Shown piece by piece: positions 9,822-18,331 of a stretch of DNA of 64,000 nt. The notes below the pieces were generated by a model. The model saw nothing but the letters and a program-made list of their open reading frames with translations. It ran no database searches and had not been told where the DNA came from. The translations under genes were made by a program, and so were the position numbers. The stretch is taken from contig CAMLCH010000001.1 in NCBI GenBank assembly GCA_946478525.1, positions 143,842 to 207,841 of the forward strand, in the 5' to 3' direction. Source of the DNA: Snodgrassella alvi_G. GTDB lineage: Bacteria; Pseudomonadota; Gammaproteobacteria; Burkholderiales; Neisseriaceae. Within the stretch, counting starts at the first letter, position 1, and every line of letters begins with the position of its first letter.

Positions 9822-10415
9822 ATGTTTAAAAAAATCAGTATAAACTACTTGGGTATGATTATTGCGGTATTTATCAGTAATGTTTTATTGATGAACTATT
9901 TGTCTGCGAATCATTATCTTGATCAGTATATTTATGATCAAAATATGAGCGACCCATATGAGGTAATGGGTTATGATATTAAAATATCTTTTATACTGTT
10001 TGCTATAGTAAATTTGGTTTATTTTGTAGTCAGCAAATTAAACAAGTTGAGCGAACTTCTTATTCTTATTATGCAGATTATTTTTAATTTCATAATTCTG
10101 GTTTCTTTTCCCAATAGCTCATATGTTCTTTCTGCTTATAATACCGTGGCCATAATAGCTTATATTATATTCATACTACAATATAGAAAAAGACAGAGTA
10201 TTTATGCTATTTTAATACAATATGCGCTAATATTTGTTTTAATGATTATGTCATATATGAGTATATATGAAACAATTTTTGGCGTTTCTCGTTCCCCAAT
10301 TGACTATACAGTAGCTAATACCCGGCTAAAAACATTTCTGAAAAGTACATTCTTTTTATTAGTTTGTGCAGCAATGGTTCAGACAATTGGCTTTTTCAAA
10401 AAAAATCAAAAATAA
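9822..10415 (+). CDS. Hypothetical multi-pass membrane protein
   Basis: I do not recognise this 197-residue protein. It has about six hydrophobic segments, near residues 8-27, 53-71, 77-97, 101-121, 129-149 and 172-192, joined by short loops, with basic residues (KKISINY at the start, FFKKNQK at the end) that put both ends in the cytoplasm by the positive-inside rule. No catalytic or transport motif is visible. Its base composition is clearly more AT-rich than the neighbouring ybaL and hemB, which suits an accessory or fast-evolving gene. It stands alone with long gaps on both sides. Confidence 0.7.
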   Translation: MFKKISINYLGMIIAVFISNVLLMNYLSANHYLDQYIYDQNMSDPYEVMGYDIKISFILFAIVNLVYFVVSKLNKLSELLILIMQIIFNFIILVSFPNSSYVLSAYNTVAIIAYIIFILQYRKRQSIYAILIQYALIFVLMIMSYMSIYETIFGVSRSPIDYTVANTRLKTFLKSTFFLLVCAAMVQTIGFFKKNQK

Positions 10416-10779
10416 TTGTATATATCAATGTTTAAAAGTTAATGCACATTAATGGGCAGATAAAATTTAATTATAATTACTATTTTATTGTTTGATTATT
10501 TAAAAATATAAAAATATATTTTTCATTATTACAAGTGAGCATTTTTCTACCTAATCTCATAGTGGAAACATTTATTATTTTTAATAATAGTTTTTATTGA
10601 ACTGCCGTTTTAGTAGGTTTCGAGTAGAAAAATGCTATTTAATTAATAACTATATTTCAATGACTAAGGTTTTAACTATTAATTCTTTAATCCTATATCA
10701 ATATTGATTTAACGACTAATGACCATGAATAGATCACGAGACAGATATGCACTTGTGCAATCATAAATCAAATTTTTTT
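10416..10779. other. AT-rich intergenic region with widely spaced inverted repeat
   Basis: 364 bases without a recognisable gene. It contains a 13-base perfect inverted repeat (AGCATTTTTCTAC at 10538-10550, its complement at 10624-10636) described separately. Confidence 0.4.
10538..10636. repeat. 99-bp segment bounded by a 13-bp perfect inverted repeat
   Basis: The arms AGCATTTTTCTAC and GTAGAAAAATGCT enclose 73 AT-rich bases. It could be a long 3' hairpin of the upstream membrane-protein gene or a relic of a small non-autonomous element. No second copy was noticed in the window and no target-site duplication is clear. Confidence 0.4.
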
Positions 10780-11790
10780 CTATTTATTCATATTATTTAT
10801 TCTTTGTGCTGCATCCAGCGCATAATAGGTGAGAATACCGTCCGCACCAGCGCGTTTAAAAGCAAGCAGGCTTTCCAATATCACTAAATCCGCCTCCAGC
10901 CAACCATTCTGAATAGCCGCTTGCAACATGGCATATTCACCTGATACTTGATAGGCATAGGTTGGCACAGCAAATTCGTCTTTAACACGACGGATAACAT
11001 CCAGATAGGGTAAGCCTGGTTTGATCATTACCATGTCAGCACCTTCAGCGATATCCATTGCTACTTCATGTAATGCTTCATTGCTGTTGGCCGGATCCAT
11101 CTGATAGGTGTATTTGTTGCTTTTACCAAGATTGCTTGCACTGCCCACAGCTTGACGAAAGGGACCGTAAAAAGCAGAGGCATATTTAGCAGAATAAGAC
11201 ATGATGCGAGTGTTAATATAGCCATTGCTTTCTAGAGCTTCACGGATAGCTGCAATGCGTCCATCCATCATATCGCTTGGAGAAACGATATCTATTCCGG
11301 CATCTGCATGAGAAAGGGTTTGTTTGATAATGGCTTCTATTGTTTCGTCGTTAAGTATGTAACCACTTTCATCTGGTATGCCGTCCTGACCGTGAGTCGT
11401 ATAAGGGTCCAGTGCCTGATCAGCCATAATTCCTAGTTCTGGAAAGCGTGATTTTACCGCCCGAATCGCACGTTGGATAATGCCTTGCTCGTCCCATGCA
11501 GCACGTCCATCAGGTGTTTTAGAAGATGGATCTGGTACACCAAACAAGTCTATAACTGGAATTCCGGATGATAATGCTTGTTCGGCTACTTTTAATAATT
11601 CATCAATTGATAAACGATCGACTCCAGGCATTGATGCAACCGGAACACGACCTTTGGATTCATGAACAAAAACAGGCAAAATAAGATCATCGGTTGTAAG
11701 TGTGTGTTCACGCATCATTCGCCGGGAAAAGTCATCATGACGCATCCGACGCATACGTGTATTAGGAACAAATCGGTTTGGCAAGTTCAT
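10780..11790 (-). CDS. hemB: Delta-aminolevulinic acid dehydratase (porphobilinogen synthase)
   Basis: Condenses two 5-aminolevulinate molecules to porphobilinogen, the first common step of tetrapyrrole synthesis. The 336 residues are full length. Active-site Lys residues lie in SYSAKYASAFYGPFR and MVMIKPGLPYLDV; YQVSGEYAM is also typical. The metal loop reads DPYTTHGQDGIPDE without the Cys cluster of the zinc enzymes, so this is the Mg-type form found in many proteobacteria. Start supported by AAGGAC upstream of the ATG at 11790. A stem-loop lies about 30 bases upstream of the start. Confidence 0.97.
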   Translation of the reverse strand: MNLPNRFVPNTRMRRMRHDDFSRRMMREHTLTTDDLILPVFVHESKGRVPVASMPGVDRLSIDELLKVAEQALSSGIPVIDLFGVPDPSSKTPDGRAAWDEQGIIQRAIRAVKSRFPELGIMADQALDPYTTHGQDGIPDESGYILNDETIEAIIKQTLSHADAGIDIVSPSDMMDGRIAAIREALESNGYINTRIMSYSAKYASAFYGPFRQAVGSASNLGKSNKYTYQMDPANSNEALHEVAMDIAEGADMVMIKPGLPYLDVIRRVKDEFAVPTYAYQVSGEYAMLQAAIQNGWLEADLVILESLLAFKRAGADGILTYYALDAAQRINNMNK

Positions 11791-11820
11791 GCTTGTAGTC
11801 CTTATTATCTGGAGTAATTG

Positions 11821-11850
11821 AATAAAGCCGACATTGATGCCGGCTTTATT
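11821..11850 (-). other. Stem-loop in the hemB leader
   Basis: A perfect 10-base inverted repeat (AATAAAGCCG and CGGCTTTATT, 10-base loop) lies 31 bases upstream of the hemB ATG. It lacks a continuous U-run on either side, so it may be a leader structure rather than a terminator. No upstream minus-strand gene exists for it to terminate. Confidence 0.5.
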
Positions 11851-11958
11851 CAGTTATTTTAGTGGGCAAATAAATTTAATTCGCACAATATTTTAATCTT
11901 TTTTGGTTATGACTACTAATATTTTTATATAGAAGGGTAATATTTTTAGGACGAATAG

Positions 11959-12209
11959 GTGTTATATGATAAATTAATTATATTAAAATTGGTTATAAAT
12001 CAATTTTTTATATTCTTTATTTTGCTTATGCAAATTCATTTTCAGTTTACTGGAATAATGAAACAACACTGACTGAGAACGATATTATTGATGATAAGGG
12101 GCGTAGTTATTTGTGTTTCGATTATCCAATTACTCCGTTATCTATTTTTAGATTTAGTGGGTGGATTTTTTCTTGCTGTAAGGATAGGGGTAATGGTGAT
12201 ATTGTTTAA
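11959..12209 (+). pseudogene. Small secreted protein gene, frameshifted at a T6 tract
   Basis: A GTG at 11959 with AGGA seven bases upstream starts a frame reading MLYDKLIILKLVINQFF, which has the basic and hydrophobic character of a signal peptide but leaves the coding phase at the T6 tract 12004-12009. In the next phase the sequence continues YILYFAYANSFSVYWNNE and runs to a stop at 12207-12209. Adding one T to the tract would give an 83-residue protein with a signal peptidase site AYA before NSF and a mature part with three Cys. The fit of start, signal, cleavage site and following hairpin supports a real gene. I do not recognise the family. Confidence 0.55.
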
Positions 12210-12211
12210 AT

Positions 12212-12238
12212 AAATCAGGCAATAAATCAACCTGATTT
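12212..12238 (+). terminator. Inverted repeat after the frameshifted small gene
   Basis: AAATCAGG (12212-12219) and CCTGATTT (12231-12238) lie directly behind the stop of the small secreted-protein frame. The U-tract is short, so efficiency as a terminator is uncertain. Confidence 0.5.
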
Positions 12239-12582
12239 AAATATTAAATTGATAGCTTGTTCAAATAAATTGTGAATAAAATTCTCTTTGTATGCTGGGT
12301 TTTTATCATGTGGCATTATTTCTCAAATATTTATTAGCAAAATTAACTTTTAAATATGATGGGATAAAGGTACTGTAACCAGATTAAAACTAACTATGCT
12401 GTGAATGATCTAAGTTTATGACAATGTGTTCATGAAACAATAAGCTAATAAAGATTTATAAAAAATTTGCCATTATGCTATTTATAGCTCGGTGATAAAT
12501 GTATAAAGTACAGCTTTACCAATGATGTTGATGTATTAATGCCGTTGGTGCCGGCAGTCAAGTTTAAATGTAGGGGGTGCGG

Positions 12583-13650
12583 ATGTCTATGCGTATGGAC
12601 AAGTCCCAATTGTGTCAATGGCTTATTTTTATATTAACTGCATACATTTCTGGATATGTTTTAGAACAGGCAGCTATTCCGGCTGCATTGTTGTTAGGAC
12701 CGATGGTGTGTGCCATCGTCATGGGTGTGTGTGGTGCCACAATCAGGGTTCCTAAAATTTGTTTCAGATACGGTCAAGGTTTAGTAGGTTTACTGATTGC
12801 CAATACCATCACTTTGCAGGTATTGACACAGGTTCTAACTCAGTGGGAATTGATGCTGTGTACAACACTGGTTACGCTTCTATTAAGTGTTGTGGTGGGG
12901 ATATTGACGGTGCGTTTTGGTCGTTTACCCGGCACGACTGCAGCATGGGGGACATCTCCCGGAGGGGCAGCAGCTATGGTTGCGATGGCAGAAGATTATG
13001 GAGCAGATACCCGTGTGGTCGCTACTATGCAGTATATTCGGGTAATTTGCGTGATCTTGATGGCTGCTCTGGTAAGTCATTTACTTAGCGGTAAAGCTTT
13101 TGTGTTAAGTAATAATTTAATCTCACCGAGTTCATTTTGGAGTCAGGCCATCAGCATTAATATGTTGCTGACTATTACGGTATTAGTAATTGGTGTGTGG
13201 TTGGGTCGTTTTGTTCCCGCTGGAAGTTTACTTATGCCATTAATACTTGGTGTGGTATTACATCTTTGTGGTCTGGTGCAGTTGGTATTGCCACATGAAT
13301 TTATTGTGGTAGCTTATGGACTGTTGGGTGGATACATTGGTTTACGCTTTAATCGGGAAACTTTACGCTATGTTATGTATGCCATGCCTGTGATGATTTC
13401 AGCTTCGATGTTTCTAATCATATTATGCGGTTTATCCGCACTCGGGGTTTCATATTGGACCGGAGAGGATTATTTATCTGCATATCTGGCTACCAGTCCC
13501 GGTGGTTTAGACTCTTTATCCATTATTGCGCTGGACGTGCATGCCAATGTTGGCTTAGTGGTGGCGATGCAATCGCTGAGACTATTTACGGTAGTTTTGG
13601 TGGGACCAATACTGGCTAAGTTTATTGCACGATTTACAATTAGTAATTAG
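12583..13650 (+). CDS. AbrB-family (PF05145) membrane protein
   Basis: Membrane protein of the family often annotated as AbrB regulator of aidB or ammonia monooxygenase; its biochemical role is unknown. The 355 residues contain about ten hydrophobic helices arranged as two similar halves, with the family segments LLLGPMVCAIVMG and YGQGLVGLLIANTIT in the first half and TSPGGLDSLSIIALD in the second; a related ...TSPGGAAAMVAMAEDYGAD repeats the theme. ATG at 12583 is chosen for the AGGGGG site five bases upstream; GTG 12577 and ATG 12589 are alternatives. Monocistronic. Confidence 0.82.
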   Translation: MSMRMDKSQLCQWLIFILTAYISGYVLEQAAIPAALLLGPMVCAIVMGVCGATIRVPKICFRYGQGLVGLLIANTITLQVLTQVLTQWELMLCTTLVTLLLSVVVGILTVRFGRLPGTTAAWGTSPGGAAAMVAMAEDYGADTRVVATMQYIRVICVILMAALVSHLLSGKAFVLSNNLISPSSFWSQAISINMLLTITVLVIGVWLGRFVPAGSLLMPLILGVVLHLCGLVQLVLPHEFIVVAYGLLGGYIGLRFNRETLRYVMYAMPVMISASMFLIILCGLSALGVSYWTGEDYLSAYLATSPGGLDSLSIIALDVHANVGLVVAMQSLRLFTVVLVGPILAKFIARFTISN

Positions 13651-14037
13651 ATTAATATGCTAAGAAAATAATTATTAATAGTACAGGTTGATAAATTTAT
13701 TATTGCTGTCACTTATGAGAAAAATAGTATTTAGTGGGATTATTTTAAACTAATAGTTTATAGTAGATGGGCAGGTGTTAAATTGTAATTATTCATTTTT
13801 TTTGCTGTTATATTCAAATATTATTTAAAATACAAATATTTATAATATGAAATTTACTATCTAGTAAAATTTTTATTGATAACAGTGTTAGCAAATTTTT
13901 ATTGAAAATCCATAATAATATTTTATTAATTCAGGATATAGTTTATTCAAATATTTTTTATTATTATTAGTTCTATTAATAATAATTGCTTTACAGTATT
14001 TCAGATAATAAATGATTCTGAATTTGTGCTTGATTCG
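13651..14037. other. AT-rich convergent intergenic region
   Basis: 387 bases between convergent genes. A near-palindrome built on ATTTACTA/TAGTAAAAT at about 13850-13872 and a repeated AAATTTTTATTGA (near 13867 and 13894) are the only features seen; neither is a confident terminator. Confidence 0.35.
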
Positions 14038-14808
14038 TTAACAGGGGCGCTCTGCTTTGGGCGTTGCGTACCAATAACCAAGTCCCATAAAGACTACACC
14101 TGAAACGATATTACCTAAGGTAACCCATAATAAATTATGACCAATACCTATAACGGTATAAGATTCACTGTGATTGCCAAACCATGATAAGGCAAATAAG
14201 GTCATATTTGCTATGCAATGTTCATAACCACAGGCGATGAAAGCGAATAAACACCACCAAATGGCAATAAATTTTGCTGCACCTTCAACTCGACATGTCA
14301 TCCAGATAGCTAAACAAACGAGCCAGTTACAAAAGATACCACGAAAAAACAAAGCTTCAGCAGAGGCTGTTGTTTTGGCTAAGGCGACACTGTGTATGAT
14401 GCTCGTATCTGAAAATAGTAATGGAGTGGCAGCATAGTAATATAAGGTTGCAACGAAAATGGCGCCTAATAAATTGGCCAGCCAAGTTTGTGGCAGTACC
14501 AACCACATTTGCCATTGAGTAATTTCTTTACACTTTAGACCAAAAGTTAAATACATGGTATGGCCAGTGAATAATTCAGAACCGGCAATGACCACCAGAG
14601 TTAACGCAATTCCAAAGGTGGCACCCATGACTAAAGGTCTTAATGCTGGCTCGAGCAGATTGCCAAGAGTAAAAATCAGGATAATACCAAGACCTATATA
14701 AGCTCCTGCCATAGCCGCGCTGAGCCAAAAGCTAATGGGATTTGATTTTGCTAAACGAACGATACGCACAGCATTAGCTGCACATTGGGTTATGGTCTCG
14801 CTATACAT
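14038..14808 (-). CDS. nirC: Formate/nitrite transporter family channel (NirC-like)
   Basis: Pentameric inner-membrane channel of the FNT family, carrying nitrite or formate. The 256 residues have six hydrophobic helices. The gating-pore signature GYEHCIANMTLFAL carries the conserved His, and SELFTGHTMYLTFG is the other re-entrant segment. Both are closer to NirC than to FocA, so nitrite is the more likely substrate. No nirBD nitrite reductase or nitrate reductase gene is next to it, and no FNR box was recognised upstream. Symbol given by similarity only. Confidence 0.8.
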   Translation of the reverse strand: MYSETITQCAANAVRIVRLAKSNPISFWLSAAMAGAYIGLGIILIFTLGNLLEPALRPLVMGATFGIALTLVVIAGSELFTGHTMYLTFGLKCKEITQWQMWLVLPQTWLANLLGAIFVATLYYYAATPLLFSDTSIIHSVALAKTTASAEALFFRGIFCNWLVCLAIWMTCRVEGAAKFIAIWWCLFAFIACGYEHCIANMTLFALSWFGNHSESYTVIGIGHNLLWVTLGNIVSGVVFMGLGYWYATPKAERPC

Positions 14809-14900
14809 ATTTATATAAACTTTGAAGCTAAAAATTTTCGCTGTAGGATGTAGCTGGAATGAAATGATTGGAGCGTGATTTTACTTTATAATGAATGATA

Positions 14901-14929
14901 AAAAATTGAGCATAATGCTCAATTTTTTT
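14901..14929 (-). terminator. Terminator of the mscS-nudB-phosphodiesterase operon
   Basis: AAATTGAGCAT/ATGCTCAATTT forms a nearly perfect hairpin with U-runs on both sides, about 50 bases after the stop of the phosphodiesterase gene. Confidence 0.85.
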
Positions 14930-14980
14930 ATGTTTTTTTAAGATTTTGTACGCAAAAAAGTAAATTTTTTTTACTAATTA

Positions 14981-15727
14981 TTATTTGGGCTCAATAATAG
15001 CATATAAGGGTAAATGATCAGATAGTTTTTGCCAGGGCAGGCCCTTGAGTGGTTTAGCTGTCAGAATGTTGAGGTGACGGGTAAAGATACGATCCAGACT
15101 AAGCAAAGGCAGTCTGGATGGAAAAGTTTTGGGTGCTTTGCGATAACCATTAAAAGCATCAGTCATATCTATTCGCAGACCAAGATTTTCCTGAGACCGC
15201 TTACGCCAGTCATTAAAATCACCTGCCAATATCAGCGGACTATTCGGATCTATTTCTGTTTGTATATATCTCATAATTATTTGATACTGTTTTTTGCGAT
15301 CTGGCTCTAGCAAATTAAGATGGGCGCATAGGCAAACCAATGGTTGCTGCCAGTGGGGTGGTTGAATCTCACAATGCAACATGCCACGCTGTTCTCTGAC
15401 ATTAACACTAATATCAAGATTATGCACAGTGGTGATTGGGTATTTACTTAAGATGGCGTTGCCGTGATCGCGATATTTATACTGGGCATTGCGTCCATAA
15501 CTAATATGGTAAGCCATGTGCTCACTTAATATTTGGTAATGTGGCTGTTGTGGAAAATTAGCAATAGTATCGGCTCGTTTAATATTTTCGCCCTGTACTT
15601 CCTGCAAAAAGAGAATATCAGGCGATAGTTGCTGTAATGCGGTAGCCATTTGGAAAAGCTGTACTTTTAGATTTAGTGCAGACATGCCTTTATGGATGTT
15701 ATAGGTGGCAATGGTTATTGTATTCAT
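14981..15727 (-). CDS. Endonuclease/exonuclease/phosphatase family protein
   Basis: Metal-dependent phosphodiesterase of the EEP fold; natural substrate (nucleic acid or phospholipid) unknown. All catalytic elements are present in order: TYNIHKG (Asn), FLQEVQGE (Glu), DHGNAILSKYP, HLNL, LILAGDFNDW (Asp, Asn), LDRIF and LSDHLPLYA (Asp-His). ATG at 15727 (MNTITIATYNIHKG) begins directly at the first motif strand and gives 248 residues; upstream in-frame sequence overlaps nudB and is not family-like. It lies 26 bases after nudB in the same orientation, as the last gene of the operon. No signal peptide. Confidence 0.88.
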   Translation of the reverse strand: MNTITIATYNIHKGMSALNLKVQLFQMATALQQLSPDILFLQEVQGENIKRADTIANFPQQPHYQILSEHMAYHISYGRNAQYKYRDHGNAILSKYPITTVHNLDISVNVREQRGMLHCEIQPPHWQQPLVCLCAHLNLLEPDRKKQYQIIMRYIQTEIDPNSPLILAGDFNDWRKRSQENLGLRIDMTDAFNGYRKAPKTFPSRLPLLSLDRIFTRHLNILTAKPLKGLPWQKLSDHLPLYAIIEPK

Positions 15728-15753
15728 AATTGTAATTGCGAGTGAGCAAAATA

Positions 15754-16203
15754 TTACCAGTGATGAGGTAGTTGAATTAGGGCTTGTTGGTTGGAAGGTG
15801 AAAAAACCATTTCGATGGCTTCTTCCCGTGTATACCAGCCATATTGTAAATGTTCTTGTGCTGATAGCTCTATATTGCAATCGCTCCGAACACAAACGGA
15901 AAAAACATGCTCGGTATTATGGGTAACACCGGGGGCATAGCGATGACGCCAGTAGGCGTAAATTTCGTATTCGTTGGTTTGCTGCCAGTCTTGAATCGCA
16001 TCTGCTGTGACACAGATTCCCGTTTCTTCTGCGACTTCACGCTGGGCTGTTTGCAATAAACTTTCACCGGCTTCCAGACTGCCGGTAACAGATTGCCAGA
16101 AACCGGGTTTATCGGCCCTTTCCAGCAGCAGGATTTGTTGCTGATCGTTATAAATAATGACCAGTACCGATATGGGTTGTTTGTAATGTTTTGTTTTAGT
16201 CAT
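15754..16203 (-). CDS. nudB: Dihydroneopterin triphosphate diphosphatase (Nudix)
   Basis: Nudix hydrolase of the NudB type, which removes pyrophosphate from dihydroneopterin triphosphate in folate synthesis. The Nudix box reads GSLEAGESLLQTAQREVAEETGI, all consensus residues present, near residues 37-59. The ATG at 16203 (MTKTKHYKQPISVLVIIYN) gives 149 residues, as in NudB of E. coli; the longer in-frame reading overlaps mscS. HVFSVCVRSDCNIELSAQEHLQYGWYTREEA matches the NudB C-terminus. It starts seven bases after the mscS stop. Confidence 0.85.
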   Translation of the reverse strand: MTKTKHYKQPISVLVIIYNDQQQILLLERADKPGFWQSVTGSLEAGESLLQTAQREVAEETGICVTADAIQDWQQTNEYEIYAYWRHRYAPGVTHNTEHVFSVCVRSDCNIELSAQEHLQYGWYTREEAIEMVFSPSNQQALIQLPHHW

Positions 16204-16210
16204 GTGGTCG

Positions 16211-17617
16211 TTATTGTTTTGGTTTGGAAGAAGCATTGTCCAAATTAGTTGATGGTTTATCTGAAAATTGCTGTATAGATTGACTATCATGTGGCATCAG
16301 GTTGTTCAGAGCAATAGGATCGTCACCATCATTAAGAATGCGCACTTCCTGCTGTGGAAATGGAAATTCAATTCCTTCTTCTTTAAAGCGATTCCAAATT
16401 TCCAGCAAAATGGCTGAGTTAATGCTCATAAAACCATTTTCTGGATCTCTAATCCAGTAGTTTACATACAAATTAATGCCAGAATCAGCAAAACCGGTTA
16501 CGTAGCTATTTGGTTTAGGTTCTTCACAGGTCCGTGTCTGTTTCATGGCAGCTTCTTTGAGAATTTGCAAAGCTTTAGGTAGATCAGTATTGTATGCTAC
16601 TTGAACAGTAAGATTATTTGACATGATACGACTGGAATAAGAATCATTGATGACGGTATTTGATACGAAGGTATCATTTGGAATCAATGCTTCTGAGCCA
16701 TCACTACTGCGCAATACCACAAAACGAGCGGTGATTTTGGTTACATAACCGGTAAAATTATTGATATTGAGTCGATCACCTGGACGAACGGAATGATCAG
16801 CCAGTATGATGAATCCAGATACATAGTTGCTGGCAATTTTTTGCAGACCCAGTCCCAGCCCTACACCCAGAGCACCACCAAAAACTGAAAGCATAGTCAA
16901 ATTAATACCCACCATGGGCAGGGCAATTAACACTGCTACGACAACAAATAATGATTTAATTAATTTAGCTAACACATAGCGCAGATTTACATCCAGTCTA
17001 TTGGCCTGCAGAATATGTTGTTCAGTCATGCGTGACAGCCATAGCGCTATAATAATGGCTATGCCGACGGTAATGGAACCGGTAATGACGGTGAATAAAC
17101 TCAGATTGGTAGAACCAATTGGTAAAGACAACGATTTTAAAAGACGGATAATGTAAGAATCCAGATTAGAGAGCCATAATATAAAGCACGCCCATAAGAT
17201 TTTTGACAGTGTTCGTTCGTAGTGATCATTAAAGTAATTGTTTGGTATCGCATTATGCAAAATTGACATAATGATACGGATGGCGATCATCCAGCGAGCA
17301 GTAAAAGCCAGTAGCTGCAACCATAATACTGACTCAGCCATCGTTACACGCCAGAGAAATATCGCAATAATAGAACTCAACAATAACAGAACTGGCCACA
17401 CTAGTCGTACTAATATGTGGCGCAGGAATGGAAATTTAACCAACCGTTCTTGCAAACGGTATTTGACAATAATTTTTTTACTCAGCCAGTAGCTGCCCAG
17501 CATGATGACAATAGCACAAGCTAGCTCCAGCCAGCCTCTGGGAGAATTAAAACTATGTGCCAGCAGACGAGTCATAAATTCTTTGCGGGCGAACATCGCA
17601 TCGAAATATTGATTCAT
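16211..17617 (-). CDS. Mechanosensitive ion channel of the MscS family
   Basis: Inner-membrane channel that releases solutes on hypo-osmotic shock. The 468 residues have an N-terminal set of about five helices (to residue 210), then the MscS core: pore-lining TM3 ALGVGLGLGLQKIASNYVSGF near residue 240 with its Gly/Ala packing pattern, the beta domain (RPGDRLNINNFTGYVTKITARFVVLRSSDGSEALIPN) and the alpha/beta domain ending FPFPQQEVRIL. A polar Gln/Ser/Lys-rich tail follows. It is longer than E. coli MscS (286) because of the extra N-terminal helices. First gene of the three-gene operon. Confidence 0.92.
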   Translation of the reverse strand: MNQYFDAMFARKEFMTRLLAHSFNSPRGWLELACAIVIMLGSYWLSKKIIVKYRLQERLVKFPFLRHILVRLVWPVLLLLSSIIAIFLWRVTMAESVLWLQLLAFTARWMIAIRIIMSILHNAIPNNYFNDHYERTLSKILWACFILWLSNLDSYIIRLLKSLSLPIGSTNLSLFTVITGSITVGIAIIIALWLSRMTEQHILQANRLDVNLRYVLAKLIKSLFVVVAVLIALPMVGINLTMLSVFGGALGVGLGLGLQKIASNYVSGFIILADHSVRPGDRLNINNFTGYVTKITARFVVLRSSDGSEALIPNDTFVSNTVINDSYSSRIMSNNLTVQVAYNTDLPKALQILKEAAMKQTRTCEEPKPNSYVTGFADSGINLYVNYWIRDPENGFMSINSAILLEIWNRFKEEGIEFPFPQQEVRILNDGDDPIALNNLMPHDSQSIQQFSDKPSTNLDNASSKPKQ

Positions 17618-17835
17618 AAACTAAATCATTAATAAATATTAATAGGTTTATGTTAGGCAATTGCTGCAATGCTGTAAACTGCTAATCAATCGTTTTGACT
17701 ATTACATTGGTATTAGTAAGAGAAAAATAAAGTAAAAATTCAAATTATTAGCGATATCTATATCGTTATTTTAGGCAGAACAACGAGTAGTCAGAAAAAT
17801 AAATATTCGCTGTGATAATTTGTCTGGCTGTGTAA

Positions 17836-17864
17836 TTGCTTACGATGATAAAAGCGTATATAAT
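17836..17864 (+). promoter_or_regulatory. Promoter of the rpsF operon
   Basis: TTGCTT (17836-17841) and TATAAT (17859-17864) are separated by exactly 17 bases, a near-consensus sigma-70 promoter. It lies in the 316-base gap between divergent mscS and rpsF and predicts a leader of about 60 bases. No other feature was seen in the rest of that gap. Confidence 0.8.
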
Positions 17865-17883
17865 GCAGCGTTTTGCAACCTTG

Positions 17884-17909
17884 CCCTTTACATTTCGCAT
17901 GGTAAAGGG
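17884..17909 (+). promoter_or_regulatory. Leader hairpin before rpsF, possible S6:S18 binding site
   Basis: CCCTTTAC (17884-17891) pairs with GTAAAGGG (17902-17909) around a ten-base loop, within the leader and just upstream of the rpsF ribosome site AAGGAG. In many bacteria the S6:S18 complex binds a structured rpsF leader and represses the operon. That this hairpin is that element is inference from position only. Confidence 0.4.
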
Positions 17910-17933
17910 ATTGATTAGCCACAAGGAGTACAC

Positions 17934-18314
17934 ATGCGTCATTATGAAATCGTGTTCATTGTCCATCCGGATCAAAGCGAACAAGTTGGTGCGATGGTAG
18001 AGCGTTACAAAGCTATGATTACCGATGCCAAAGGCACCATTCACCGTCTGGAAGACTGGGGTCGCCGCCAACTGGCTTACCCTATCAACAAAATTCACAA
18101 AGCACACTATGTGTTGATGAATGTTGAAACCACACCTGAAGTAATAAACGAAATTGAAACTGCTTTCCGTTTTAATGATGCGGTGTTGCGTCATCTGACT
18201 GTGAAAATGGATGCAGCTGTAACTGAAGCTTCTCCAATGATGAAAGACGAGAAGTCTAAAAATCTGCTGGCAGGTAACAGCGCAGAAGCAACTGCTGAAA
18301 ACGCAGAAGCTTAA
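17934..18314 (+). CDS. rpsF: 30S ribosomal protein S6
   Basis: Ribosomal protein of the platform of the small subunit, where it pairs with S18. The 126 residues start MRHYEIVFIVHPDQSEQVGAMVERY, the standard S6 opening, preceded by AAGGAG. WGRRQLAYPINKIHKAHYVL is the conserved central part. The C-terminal extension after about residue 97 is Ala/Glu-rich, as is common in proteobacteria. First gene of the rpsF-priB-rpsR-rplI operon. Confidence 0.98.
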   Translation: MRHYEIVFIVHPDQSEQVGAMVERYKAMITDAKGTIHRLEDWGRRQLAYPINKIHKAHYVLMNVETTPEVINEIETAFRFNDAVLRHLTVKMDAAVTEASPMMKDEKSKNLLAGNSAEATAENAEA

Positions 18315-18331
18315 TCTTAAATGAGTAAGAA

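Larger units (their letters stand above)
11791..12582. other. Intergenic region holding a hairpin and a frameshifted small gene
   Basis: About 790 bases between divergent hemB and the AbrB-family gene. It contains the hemB leader hairpin (11821-11850), a broken small secreted-protein gene (11959-12209) with a following inverted repeat, and about 340 further AT-rich bases in which I see nothing. Confidence 0.5.

Noticed and set aside
11821..11850. Riboswitch in front of hemB
   Set aside because: A single perfect hairpin with no conserved aptamer core or expression platform is not enough.
17766..18194. 142-codon frame antisense to rpsF
   Set aside because: It is a shadow of the conserved S6 gene, with no ribosome site or family.
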